Source: CAVUWL01 sp963787415 (GTDB lineage Bacteria > Actinomycetota > Thermoleophilia > Solirubrobacterales > 70-9). From it: a DNA stretch of 64,000 nt. Below, piece after piece: positions 1 to 7,976 of this stretch. The position numbers and the translations under genes are program-made. Every line of letters starts with the position of its first letter. Position 1 is the stretch's first letter. The notes under the pieces are model-generated. The model ran no database searches. It was given only the letters and a program-made list of their open reading frames with translations, and was not told the origin of the DNA. The DNA is taken from NCBI GenBank assembly GCA_963787415.1, contig CAWBCO010000003.1, forward strand, positions 744,001 to 808,000, read 5' to 3'.

Positions 1-1
1 C

Positions 2-778
2 GGGGATCAGGTCACCCTCAAGGTTCACGTCCACACCGACGTACCGGAGGCGGCGGTTTCGCTTTTTGAGGACGTCGGTGAGGTGACCAACCTCGACGTC
101 GCCGACATGCCCGAGCAGATGGCGAGGCGACGGGCACGCCTGGACGGCGGTCGAACGGGAGTCCTTGCGGTGGCCGCCGGGGAGGGACTAGTGCGGATCT
201 TTGCCGAGCTCGGTGCCGACGTCGTGGCGGGCGGAGAGACGCTCAATCCCTCGACCTATGAGCTCCTGGCTGGGATCCACCAGGTGCCCGCCGAGGAGGT
301 CCTCGTGCTGCCCAGCTCCGCCAACGTGCTGATGGCCGCCGAACGTGCCTGCGAGCTCTCTGAGAAGCCCGCCCGGGTCCTAGCCACCACCTCCCAGCAG
401 GCCAGTCTGCTGGCCCTGGTCGAGCTCGATGCGACCCTATCGGCCGCTGAGAATGCGGATCGCCTCGCCGCTACCCTGGCGGGAATCGCCAGCGGCGGCG
501 TCGCCCCCGCCGCCCGCGATGATGCCCAGGGCCGCTTTCGCCAGGGTGATGCGGTCGGCTTCGCCGCTGGTGAGATCGTCGCCTGGGGGGGTGCCGGCTC
601 GACCCTGGCATTGACGATCGAGCACCTTTCGGAGGGGGCTGAGATCGTTACCGTGATCGCCGGCGAGGGCGCTCCGATTCCACTGGCAGAGATCGATACC
701 CACGTACCTGACGGGGTCGAGGTCGAGACCCACGAGGGCGGTCAGCCGAGTTGGTGGTGGCTGCTGGCCGCTCAGTAA
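2..778 (+). CDS. fakA: Fatty acid kinase FakA / DAK2-domain protein, C-terminal part (5' truncated)
   Basis: The open frame runs in from the left edge, so only the last 258 residues are seen. The segment LKVHVHTDVPEAAV near the start and the later stretch LGADVVAGGETLNPSTYELL, followed by VLVLPSSANVLMAAE, match the middle and C-terminal (DegV/EDD-like) parts of FakA/YloV proteins. These proteins phosphorylate fatty acids bound to a FakB carrier. The N-terminal DhaL-type ATP-binding domain must lie outside the window. Its TAA stop overlaps the ATG of recG (taATG), so the two are translationally coupled. The yloV-recG order is common in Gram-positive genomes. Family is clear from the sequence; kinase activity is inferred from the family. 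Confidence 0.82.
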   Translation, partial: GDQVTLKVHVHTDVPEAAVSLFEDVGEVTNLDVADMPEQMARRRARLDGGRTGVLAVAAGEGLVRIFAELGADVVAGGETLNPSTYELLAGIHQVPAEEVLVLPSSANVLMAAERACELSEKPARVLATTSQQASLLALVELDATLSAAENADRLAATLAGIASGGVAPAARDDAQGRFRQGDAVGFAAGEIVAWGGAGSTLALTIEHLSEGAEIVTVIAGEGAPIPLAEIDTHVPDGVEVETHEGGQPSWWWLLAAQ

Positions 779-3006
779 TGCGCTCCTTCGCCGGTCTGGA
801 GGAACTCGACCCCGTCGGGCTGCGCGAGGCCCCGGTGCACTGGCCGCGGCCGAGCGCCTTGGAAATCTCCCTGCGGGCCCTCGGCGGAGTCGGTCCAAGG
901 ATCGCCGAGGCCGCCGCGGAGGCCGGAATCGAGACCCTCGGTGACGTCCTCGCGCGCGTCCCGCACAGCTACCGCGACCGCGGTCAGGTTGCGACGCTCG
1001 CTGAGCTGGAGATCGGTGAGTCCGCGACGGTCCAGGTTGAGGTTCGGCGTGCGAGCCTGCGCCGCCCACGGCGGCAAGGGATGACGATCCTCGAGGTCAG
1101 CGTCAGCGATTCAACCGCAACGGTAAAGGCGAGCTGGTTCAATCAGCCCTGGCTGGCGGAGAGGATGGCACCCGGCGCTCGCCTCCTGCTCGTCGGAGAG
1201 CTCGACAAGCGTGGATTTCGGGTCGCGGAGTTTGAGTTCCTGGCAGAGCAGCCTCCCCAAAGCGGCGAAGCGAGCGAGAATCCCGACCTCACCGCGAGCT
1301 CATCGCGGCGTAAGACACCGCGTGGCTCCCTCGGCCCCGCTCCGCCGGGCATCCATGCGACCGGTTTGGTCGGAGTGCATCCGGGGACCGAGAAGCTAAA
1401 GCCCCAGCGGCTGCGCGAATGGGCCTGGCAGGCCTGCGGCCTGGCGGGCAACGTGATCGAGTCGCTGCCGGCTAAGACGCGGGCGCGAAGGGGCCTGGCC
1501 GCCGGCGCCGATGCGATCTACGCGGTTCATTTTCCCGCCAGCGAGGCCGAGATCGCAACCGCCCGCGAGCGGCTCGCGTTTGAGGAGCTGTTTCTGTACC
1601 AAGCGCTGCTCGCCGCCCGGCGGCGCTCGCGGCGCTCGGCGCGCCCCGCACCGCGACTGGGCAAGCCGGGAGATCTCTCCCGGCGCTGGATCGGATCGCT
1701 GCCCTTTGCCCTTACCGCCGCCCAACTTCGGGCTATCGGCGAGGTCGACGTCGACCTCGACTCCGGTGAGCCGATGCAGCGCTTGCTGATGGGCGAGGTG
1801 GGCTCGGGGAAGACCGTGGTGGCGCTTTACTCGATGCTGCGCGCGCTCGAGGGCGGCTACCAGGCGGTGCTGATGGCGCCCACCGAGACCCTGGCCGAAC
1901 AACACGCCCTCACCCTCGATCGTCTCCTCGGCCGCGAGCCGTTGCAATTCGCGCTGCTCACATCGGGGACCCCTTCCGCGCGCCGCCGCCAGGCGCTGGC
2001 GCAGCTGGCAAGCGGTGAGTTGGGATTGGTGGTCGGTACCCATGCGCTGATCGAGCCGGCGGTGGCGTTTGCGCGGCTGGCGGTCTGCGTGGTCGATGAG
2101 CAGCATCGCTTTGGGGTCGAGCAACGACGGGCGCTTGACCAAAAGGGACTGGCGGGAACGGCGCCCCACGTCCTTCACATGACCGCGACGCCGATCCCGA
2201 GGACGCTTTCGCTGACCGCCTACGGCGATCTCGACACCACCGTGCTGCGCGAGCTGCCTCCCGGTCGCCAGCCGGTCGAGACCTGGCTGGTCGAGGAGGA
2301 TCGTCGGCCCGGGGCCTACCAGTTCATCCGCGAGCGCCTCGCCGAGGGGCGCCAGGCTTTCATCGTCTGTCCGCTTGTCGTGGAGTCAGAGAAACTGCAG
2401 GCAAAGGCGGCTGAGACGGAGGCCGCGAGGCTTGGGGCGAAGGAGTTTCGGGGCCTGCGGATTGGGGTCGTGCACGGCCAGATGCAGGCGGCCAAAAAGG
2501 CCGAGGCGATGGAGGCATTTGCCCGCGGCCTAACCGATGTCTTGGTCGCAACGACGGTGATCGAGGTCGGCATCGACGTTGCCAATGCGACGGTGATGGT
2601 GATCGAGGGAGCCGAGCGCTACGGCGTCTCCCAGCTGCATCAGCTGCGCGGCAGGGTAGGGCGCGGAGAACACGCGTCCCAGTGCCTGCTCTTCGCCGGG
2701 CAGGCCGGCGAGCTTGCCCGCCGCCGGCTCGAGGCGGTTGCCGGCGAGCGCGATGGGTTCAAGCTGGCCGAGCTCGACCTCGGGCTGCGCGGTGAGGGAG
2801 AGATCCTCGGCACCCGCCAGCACGGTCTGCCTCGCTTCGCGGTCGCCTCGCTGCCTGAGGACACCCCTACTCTGATCGCCGCTCGGGAGGAGGTTCTGGC
2901 CCTGCTTCGCCGCCACGGGTCTCTCGAGGACCCCGCCCTCGGACCGCTGATGGATTCTGCCCGGCGCCGCTTCGGCGCCGGGCAGAGCGATCCGATAGCC
3001 CTTTAG
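778..3006 (+). CDS. recG: ATP-dependent DNA helicase RecG
   Basis: A 742-residue superfamily 2 helicase that remodels stalled replication forks and Holliday junctions. The N-terminal wedge/OB region contains a helix-hairpin-like GVGPRIAEAAAEAG (about residue 37). Walker A is GEVGSGKT (about 339), Walker B is DEQHRFG (about 440), then TATPIPRT, and motif VI reads QLRGRVGRG. A low-complexity linker rich in Ser, Arg and Pro sits at about residues 160-205, between wedge and motor, and makes the wedge region longer than usual. The ATG chosen overlaps the fakA stop; an ATG-free extension upstream would lie inside fakA. rsmD follows after 2 bases. Confidence 0.97.
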   Translation: MRSFAGLEELDPVGLREAPVHWPRPSALEISLRALGGVGPRIAEAAAEAGIETLGDVLARVPHSYRDRGQVATLAELEIGESATVQVEVRRASLRRPRRQGMTILEVSVSDSTATVKASWFNQPWLAERMAPGARLLLVGELDKRGFRVAEFEFLAEQPPQSGEASENPDLTASSSRRKTPRGSLGPAPPGIHATGLVGVHPGTEKLKPQRLREWAWQACGLAGNVIESLPAKTRARRGLAAGADAIYAVHFPASEAEIATARERLAFEELFLYQALLAARRRSRRSARPAPRLGKPGDLSRRWIGSLPFALTAAQLRAIGEVDVDLDSGEPMQRLLMGEVGSGKTVVALYSMLRALEGGYQAVLMAPTETLAEQHALTLDRLLGREPLQFALLTSGTPSARRRQALAQLASGELGLVVGTHALIEPAVAFARLAVCVVDEQHRFGVEQRRALDQKGLAGTAPHVLHMTATPIPRTLSLTAYGDLDTTVLRELPPGRQPVETWLVEEDRRPGAYQFIRERLAEGRQAFIVCPLVVESEKLQAKAAETEAARLGAKEFRGLRIGVVHGQMQAAKKAEAMEAFARGLTDVLVATTVIEVGIDVANATVMVIEGAERYGVSQLHQLRGRVGRGEHASQCLLFAGQAGELARRRLEAVAGERDGFKLAELDLGLRGEGEILGTRQHGLPRFAVASLPEDTPTLIAAREEVLALLRRHGSLEDPALGPLMDSARRRFGAGQSDPIAL

Positions 3007-3008
3007 TT

Positions 3009-3548
3009 GTGAGGGTAATCGCCGGAGAGCTCCGTGGGCAGCGGCTGGTCGCACCGCGCGGTTTCAAGGTCCGCCCGACCTCTGACCGCGTTCGCGAGGC
3101 GATCTTCTCCGCCCTCGGTGAGCTCGTGCCTGAAGCTCGCGTTCTCGACCTCTTCTGCGGGACCGGGGCGCTGGGCATCGAGGCCCTCTCGCGGGGGGCC
3201 GAGCACGCGGTCTTGGTCGATCGCGACACCAGGGCCGCGCTTGGCAACCTCGAGCGCCTCGGCCTCGGGGGGCGCTGCGAGCTGGTTCGAGCCGAAGTCG
3301 GAGGCTGGCTCGGTGCGCGCTCCCAGGAGGCGGGCTTTGACCTGGTCTTCCTCGATCCCCCCTATAGACTCGCCGACCGCGTGGAGCCTGAGCTCAACAG
3401 CCACCTGCCGAGCCTTCTGCGAGAGGGCGGTCGCGTCGTGATCGAGAGCGGAGCCGGGAGCCCGTTGCGGCTGAGTTCGATGCCGCGGCTTCGCCAGCGA
3501 CGCTACGGCGCTGCCGACGTCTCCTTCTACGGCTGGGAATCGGAGTGA
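3009..3548 (+). CDS. rsmD: 16S rRNA (guanine966-N2)-methyltransferase RsmD
   Basis: A 179-residue SAM-dependent methyltransferase that modifies G966 of 16S rRNA in the small subunit. The start MRVIAGELRGQRL is the family's usual N-terminus and uses GTG. The SAM-binding loop is LDLFCGTGALGIEALSRGA and the catalytic motif is LDPPY (about residue 116). Its stop overlaps the start of coaD in the sequence GTGA, so the pair is likely translationally coupled. The rsmD-coaD pairing is widespread in bacteria. Confidence 0.96.
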   Translation: MRVIAGELRGQRLVAPRGFKVRPTSDRVREAIFSALGELVPEARVLDLFCGTGALGIEALSRGAEHAVLVDRDTRAALGNLERLGLGGRCELVRAEVGGWLGARSQEAGFDLVFLDPPYRLADRVEPELNSHLPSLLREGGRVVIESGAGSPLRLSSMPRLRQRRYGAADVSFYGWESE

Positions 3549-4045
3549 GCGGCCGTGGCGGCACGGTTGTTTGTCCGGGCAGCTATGACCCGGTTACAAA
3601 TGGCCACGTCGACATCATCACCCGCACCGCAAATGTCTTTGAGCGCGTCGTGGTCGGAGTCGTCAACAACCCGCTGCGCAAGGAGAAGACGCTGTTTAGC
3701 GCCGAGGAGCGGGAGACCTTCATCCGCGAGGCGACCGCCGAGCTGGCAAATGTCGAGGTGAGGATCTTTTCCAACCTCTTGGTCGAGTTCGCCCGCGACA
3801 ACGACGCCACCGCGATCGTCAAGGGACTGCGGGCGATCTCTGACTTTGAGTATGAGTTCGAGATGGCCCAGCTGAACCGAAAGCTCGATCCCGGCATCGA
3901 GAGCATCTACGTGATCGCCTCCCCCCATTACAGCTTCCTCTCCTCCACCGGGGTCAAGGAAATGGCCACCTTCAGCGGCGATGTCTCCGATCTGGTCCCC
4001 GGCTCGGTTGCGGTCGCACTCGCACAGCGACTCGGTGAGCGGTAG
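3545..4045 (+). CDS. coaD: Phosphopantetheine adenylyltransferase CoaD
   Basis: A 166-residue nucleotidyltransferase that makes dephospho-CoA from 4'-phosphopantetheine and ATP, the penultimate step of CoA synthesis. It shows the T/HIGH-type motif CPGSYDPVTNGHVDII (about residues 10-25) and the second signature SFLSSTGVKEMA near residue 130. Length and motifs are normal. It starts at GTG inside the rsmD stop. CoA supplies the phosphopantetheine arm of the ACP encoded 3 kb downstream. Confidence 0.97.
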   Translation: MSGRGGTVVCPGSYDPVTNGHVDIITRTANVFERVVVGVVNNPLRKEKTLFSAEERETFIREATAELANVEVRIFSNLLVEFARDNDATAIVKGLRAISDFEYEFEMAQLNRKLDPGIESIYVIASPHYSFLSSTGVKEMATFSGDVSDLVPGSVAVALAQRLGER

Positions 4046-4148
4046 GGTTGGAACCCGGAGGGACCTTGGGCGAGAGTTTGCAAAAGGCCGAGGAAATAGC
4101 GGCTTCTTCGCCAAAGAGGCCGCCGACACGTAGGCTTACCAACTGCTG

Positions 4149-4619
4149 ATGGACGTATTGGTCCTCATAGACAAGCTGGACGACGTCGTCCACAACGCCA
4201 GACCCGTCCCCTTGACGGATCAGGTGCGCGTGGACCGCGAGGAGATCTATGACCTCCTCGACCAGATGCGCGCGACGATCCCCGAGGAGATCAAGCAGGC
4301 GCGCTGGATCGTCAAGGAGCGCCAGGAGATGCTCGCCGAGGCAAAGCGGGAGGCAGAGCGGGTGGTTCGCGAGGCCCGTGAGCAGCAGGCTCGGTTGATT
4401 TCTGATGAGGAGGTCACCAAGCAGGCTGAGCGCGCCGCGGATGAGATCGTCGAGGACGCGCGGACCCGTGAGCGCGAGATCCGCCTCGGTGCCGAGGACT
4501 ATGCCGATGAGATCCTCAACACGCTCGAGGTAAACCTGCAGAAGTTTCTCGCCGCCGTGCAGCGCGGGCGAGATCGGCTCGCCGGCCGTGACGAAGAGCC
4601 GGCCGAGATCGAGCAGTAA
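4149..4619 (+). CDS. SepIVA/DivIVA-like coiled-coil protein
   Basis: A 156-residue protein that opens with DVLVLIDKLDDVVHNARPVPL, followed by a long charged helix rich in Glu, Arg and Ala (about residues 50-140) typical of coiled coils. Similar proteins lie directly after coaD in actinobacteria. In mycobacteria the homologue in this position is the septation factor SepIVA; elsewhere such proteins are annotated as ATP-synthase-B-like or DivIVA-like. A role in growth or division at the membrane is therefore inferred from position and shape, not from a catalytic motif. It ends 1 base before the stop of the convergent methyltransferase gene. Confidence 0.7.
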   Translation: MDVLVLIDKLDDVVHNARPVPLTDQVRVDREEIYDLLDQMRATIPEEIKQARWIVKERQEMLAEAKREAERVVREAREQQARLISDEEVTKQAERAADEIVEDARTREREIRLGAEDYADEILNTLEVNLQKFLAAVQRGRDRLAGRDEEPAEIEQ

Positions 4620-4620
4620 C

Positions 4621-5142
4621 TCAGTAAAGCGCTCTGATCACCGCCAGCTCCTCTGCCTGCCAGCGCAGCTGGCCCCCCGACCACTGCAGTACCTTCGCCA
4701 GCCTTTGCGGAGCGAAAGCGTCGGCTATGACCAGTGAGCGCGAATGCTCTTTGACTCGGCGACACAGGGTTTGGGTCTGTTCGTCGGTCAGCTCGCCGAT
4801 CGAAAGCACCGAGATGATCAGGTCCCAGGGGCCGTCGGGAAGGGGATCCTGCATGCGGGCGAGCTGTACGTCGTCATAGGTCTCGCGAGCGCGGAAGACC
4901 ATGTCGGGACTTGAGTCAAGGCCGACGACCCAGGCCTGGGGGTGGGCCTCGATCAGCCGGCGGGTGGTCTCGCCGGTACCCATCCCAAGCTCCAAGACGC
5001 GCTCGGGCGCAAAGGGGATCGCGGCCAGCGCCTCGGCCTGGAGTTCGTCATAACGGGGCACCTGGGCGCGAATCCGCTCCAGGTAGATCTCCGGTGTCCA
5101 GTCGAATTGGCCCATTTCGTAAGCTCGTGGTGAAGATCTCAT
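4621..5142 (-). CDS. Class I SAM-dependent methyltransferase
   Basis: A protein of about 173 residues with the SAM-binding motif RVLELGMGTGETTRRL, an acidic residue ending strand 2 (VVGLDSSPDM) and DLIISVLSIGELTD in the position of motif II/III. The substrate cannot be told. The frame stays open far upstream across DUF177, so the start is uncertain: ATG at 5142 (MRSSPRAYEMGQ) or ATG at 5115 (MGQFDW). Neither has a strong ribosome site. It is the only gene on the minus strand within the first 18.5 kb and splits the usual coaD-DUF177-rpmF order. The sequence shows a methyltransferase; everything beyond that is inference. Confidence 0.8.
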   Translation of the reverse strand: MRSSPRAYEMGQFDWTPEIYLERIRAQVPRYDELQAEALAAIPFAPERVLELGMGTGETTRRLIEAHPQAWVVGLDSSPDMVFRARETYDDVQLARMQDPLPDGPWDLIISVLSIGELTDEQTQTLCRRVKEHSRSLVIADAFAPQRLAKVLQWSGGQLRWQAEELAVIRALY

Positions 5143-5171
5143 CGTAAGTCTCGGCCCAGCGGAGGAGTGAG

Positions 5172-5696
5172 ATGGCCAAAGTCTCGAACACCGTTGTCGA
5201 CCTCGCCAATTTCTCCCTCGCCCACGGCGAGGGAAGGCGGCTGCAGATCGGGGTTCGCTTTGATCCGCTGCAGATGGGCGGCCAGATCTATGCTGCAAGG
5301 CCCGAGAATCTCGACACCCGGCTCGATATCTCTCGTCCCAGTGGGGGCTATGCCTTTCGTCTGCGCTTCGGGATTGAGCTGATCGGACCCTGCATGCGCT
5401 GCCTGGACCCGGCCCAGCTCGGGCTCGAGATCGACGTTCGCGAGGCCGACCATCAGGGCACCGAGGACGAGCAACTGCGCAGTCCCTACGTGCAAGACAG
5501 CGAGCTCGATATCGGCCGTTGGGCGCGAGACGCCGCCGCGCTGGCGATGCCCACCCAGGTGCTCTGCGACCCCGACTGCGCCGGTCTTTGCCCGGTTTGT
5601 GGGGAATCCTTAAACGAGGTGGATCGCGATGCCCATCGCCACGATTTCGGCCGCGATCCGCGCTGGGCAAAGCTCGGGGAGTTGAAGCTCGAGTAG
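5172..5696 (+). CDS. DUF177 / YceD family protein
   Basis: A 174-residue protein of the YceD family, found beside rpmF in most bacteria and linked in other organisms to 23S rRNA or large-subunit maturation. The C-terminus has a four-cysteine cluster CDPDCAGLCPVCGESLNE that probably binds zinc. A strong site GGAGGAG lies just before the ATG. It is followed 12 bases later by rpmF, the normal arrangement. Confidence 0.9.
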   Translation: MAKVSNTVVDLANFSLAHGEGRRLQIGVRFDPLQMGGQIYAARPENLDTRLDISRPSGGYAFRLRFGIELIGPCMRCLDPAQLGLEIDVREADHQGTEDEQLRSPYVQDSELDIGRWARDAAALAMPTQVLCDPDCAGLCPVCGESLNEVDRDAHRHDFGRDPRWAKLGELKLE

Positions 5697-5708
5697 GATT
5701 CCCCGGCG

Positions 5709-5924
5709 ATGGCCGTCCCAAAGAAGAGAACCTCGAGCGCTCGGCGCGACAAGCGGCGGGCGACCTATCGGGCCTCAAAGCCCCGCCTCAACCTCTGCCC
5801 GCGCTGCCACAGCCCGCGCCTGCCCCATCGCGTCTGTCCGACCTGTGGAACCTACGCGGGTCGTGAGGTTTTCTCTCGCCGGGTCCTCGAGGCTCCGGCG
5901 CCCCCGCCAGACTCCCAGGAGTAA
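5709..5924 (+). CDS. rpmF: 50S ribosomal protein L32
   Basis: 71 residues. It begins MAVPKKRTSSARRDKRRA, the classical L32 start, and contains a zinc-type cysteine set CPRC...CPTC (LCPRCHSPRLPHRVCPTCG). This is the cysteine-containing (C+) form, which implies normal zinc supply. Its TAA overlaps the ATG of plsX, so rpmF and plsX are coupled, as is usual. Confidence 0.96.
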   Translation: MAVPKKRTSSARRDKRRATYRASKPRLNLCPRCHSPRLPHRVCPTCGTYAGREVFSRRVLEAPAPPPDSQE

Positions 5925-6946
5925 TGCCCGCCGCCGCGGGCGTCACCGTCGCCCTCGATGGCTTCGGGGCAGAGCGGGGATTTGACGCGCTCGCCGAGGG
6001 CGTGCGGTTGGTCGCAGCGGAGGGAATCGGCGTGCGGGTCTTTGGACCGCCGCAGTCCCTCGACCTCGAGGATCTCGCAGGGGTCGAGGTAATTGCCACA
6101 GAGGATTGGATCGATAACGCCAGTGATCCGGTTGCCGCGGTTCGCTCGCGACCCCAGGCCTCGGTGGTTCGGGCCGCACGCGACGTCGCCGAGGGCCGCT
6201 CTGATGCGTTGCTCAGCAACGGCTCCACCGGGGCGGCGATGGCGGCGGCAACCTTTGGCCTGCGGCGGCTGCCCGGTGTCAAGCGCCCGGCGCTGGCGGT
6301 TCAGCTGCCGGTCCCGGGCAGAGCGGTGCTCTTCCTCGATGTCGGCGCCAACCTCGAGGCCCGCGCCCAGCACCTGGTTCAGTTTGCCTTCCTGGGGGCG
6401 GCCTTCAGCGCCGCCGTACTCGGCGTCAGCGATCCCCGGGTGGCTCTGCTCTCGGTCGGCGAGGAGTCTGAGAAGGGGCGCGACGAGGTGGTCGCCGCCC
6501 ATCGTTTGCTGGCCAGCGCGAGGGGAATCGAGTTCGCCGGCAACGTCGAGGGCCGCGATCTCCCCGCCGCGGTCGCCGACGTCGTCGTCACCGATGGCTT
6601 CACCGGCAACGTCGCGCTGAAGCTGATGGAGGGAACGGCGCGCGCGGTTACCGAGGCGATCGCTGCTGCGGCGCGCTCCAATCCGATTTCCGCGGCGGGA
6701 GGATTGCTCCTGCGCCCCGCGCTCGGCGGGCTGCGCCGCGAGCTGCATCCCGACACGACCGGCGGCGCGATCTTACTCGGGCTGCGCGGGGTCGCCGTGC
6801 TCGGGCACGGCAGCGCCGGGGCTGAGGGAATCGCAAACGCGCTGCGACTGGCGGCGCGATGCGTTAGGACGGGCGCGATTGCTCGCACGGCGGCCCTTTT
6901 GAACGAGGCGGGGGCAACGCGTGGTTCGCTCGCCGCCGAGGAGTGA
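5924..6946 (+). CDS. plsX: Phosphate acyltransferase PlsX
   Basis: A 340-residue enzyme that converts acyl-ACP and phosphate to acyl-phosphate, the donor for PlsY in phospholipid synthesis. Visible family motifs are NGSTGAAMAAATFGLRRL, DVGANLEARAQHLVQFA, LLSVGEESEKG and DGFTGNVALKLMEG. The N-terminal loop reads VALDGFGAERG where most PlsX proteins have a DAMGGD motif, so the usual Gly-Gly-Asp is altered; the rest is normal. acpP, which supplies the substrate carrier, follows after 13 bases. Confidence 0.93.
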   Translation: MPAAAGVTVALDGFGAERGFDALAEGVRLVAAEGIGVRVFGPPQSLDLEDLAGVEVIATEDWIDNASDPVAAVRSRPQASVVRAARDVAEGRSDALLSNGSTGAAMAAATFGLRRLPGVKRPALAVQLPVPGRAVLFLDVGANLEARAQHLVQFAFLGAAFSAAVLGVSDPRVALLSVGEESEKGRDEVVAAHRLLASARGIEFAGNVEGRDLPAAVADVVVTDGFTGNVALKLMEGTARAVTEAIAAAARSNPISAAGGLLLRPALGGLRRELHPDTTGGAILLGLRGVAVLGHGSAGAEGIANALRLAARCVRTGAIARTAALLNEAGATRGSLAAEE

Positions 6947-6959
6947 TAGGAAGGTGAGG

Positions 6960-7205
6960 ATGACCCACGCCGAAGTGTTTGAGATGGTTCGCTCCCACCT
7001 CGCCGAGGAGCTCGAGATCGACCCCGCCAAGATCTCTGAGCAAAGCCGCTTCAAGGAGGACCTCGACGCCGATTCGCTCGATCTCTATGAGCTGGTGATG
7101 GAGATGGAGGATCGCTACCGGATCTCGATCTCTGAGGAGCAGGCGGGGAGGATCAAAACCGTCGGGGACGCGGTCGGGTTCGTCCTCGCCCATGTTGCGG
7201 CCTGA
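6960..7205 (+). CDS. acpP: Acyl carrier protein
   Basis: An 81-residue acidic four-helix protein with the phosphopantetheine site DADSLDLYELV; the Ser in DSL is the attachment point. The start chosen is the ATG at 6960 because a ribosome-binding stretch GGAAGGTGAGG lies directly before it; an in-frame GTG at 6921 would lie inside plsX. It sits between plsX, which uses acyl-ACP, and rnc. The acpP-rnc pairing is common in bacteria. Confidence 0.95.
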   Translation: MTHAEVFEMVRSHLAEELEIDPAKISEQSRFKEDLDADSLDLYELVMEMEDRYRISISEEQAGRIKTVGDAVGFVLAHVAA

Positions 7206-7208
7206 GCA

Positions 7209-7904
7209 ATGGGGGAGGAGTCTGAGGCCCAGGTTGCGGCGCTCGCAGCCCTGATCGAGGAGCTGCCAACCGAGCTCAGAAACCAGGCGCTGACCCACTC
7301 ATCCTGGACCGAGGAGCGCGTTGACTCCTTCGAGCGTCTCGCCTTCCTCGGCGACAGCGTGCTCGGTCTCTCCGTCGCCTCAAGCCTCTTTGAGCGCTTT
7401 CCCAATCTCGACTCCGGCGGGCTGACAAAGGTCCACAACCAGGCGGTGAGCGGCGTCTCCTGCGCCGAGGTCGGTCGCTTGCTCGGGGTGGCTGAGATGC
7501 TGCGCGCCGCCGAGCCGGCCGGCGGCCCGGCGGCGATCCCCGCCGAGGTCTTACTGGGAGGCGAGCGGCCGCTGCCGGAGGTGACCGAGGCCTTGATCGG
7601 AGCCTGCTACCTGGCTTTCGGTTTTGAGCGCGCGGCGGCTGCGGTGGGGGCCGCATTCAAGCCGCGGATCGCCCACGCCGCGGAAACCCGGATCGACTTC
7701 AAGTCGGCCCTGCAGGAGCTGCTCGCTCGACGCGGGGCGCGGGTAAGCTATGAGGTGATCGCGGCGATCGGCCCTCCTCATCAGCGCACCTTCGAAGTGG
7801 CGGCGAACGTCGACTCCGAGCGTCTCGGGCAAGGTGAGGGGCGCAGCAAGAAGGCGGCTGAGCAGGCGGCGGCCGAGCAGGCTCTGAAGCGGCTCGGGGG
7901 CTGA
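7209..7904 (+). CDS. rnc: Ribonuclease III with altered catalytic residues
   Basis: A 231-residue double-strand RNA endonuclease for rRNA and mRNA processing. The N-terminal RNase III domain and a C-terminal dsRNA-binding domain (about residues 158-231, ending in GRSKKAAEQAAAEQALKRL) are both present. The signature reads ERLAFLGDSVL (residues 42-52) instead of the family's ERLEFLGD, so Ala 45 replaces a metal-binding Glu. The second pair reads PEVTEALIGACYL, with Glu 124 where Asp is usual and Glu 127 kept. Fold is clear; whether cleavage is normal is open. Confidence 0.9.
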   Translation: MGEESEAQVAALAALIEELPTELRNQALTHSSWTEERVDSFERLAFLGDSVLGLSVASSLFERFPNLDSGGLTKVHNQAVSGVSCAEVGRLLGVAEMLRAAEPAGGPAAIPAEVLLGGERPLPEVTEALIGACYLAFGFERAAAAVGAAFKPRIAHAAETRIDFKSALQELLARRGARVSYEVIAAIGPPHQRTFEVAANVDSERLGQGEGRSKKAAEQAAAEQALKRLGG

Positions 7905-7976
7905 GGGCGGTGGCGGATCGGCTGACTTCGCGTCCGACTCAACCGCGAATCTTGGCGCCCACCGAGTGAGGATGAG

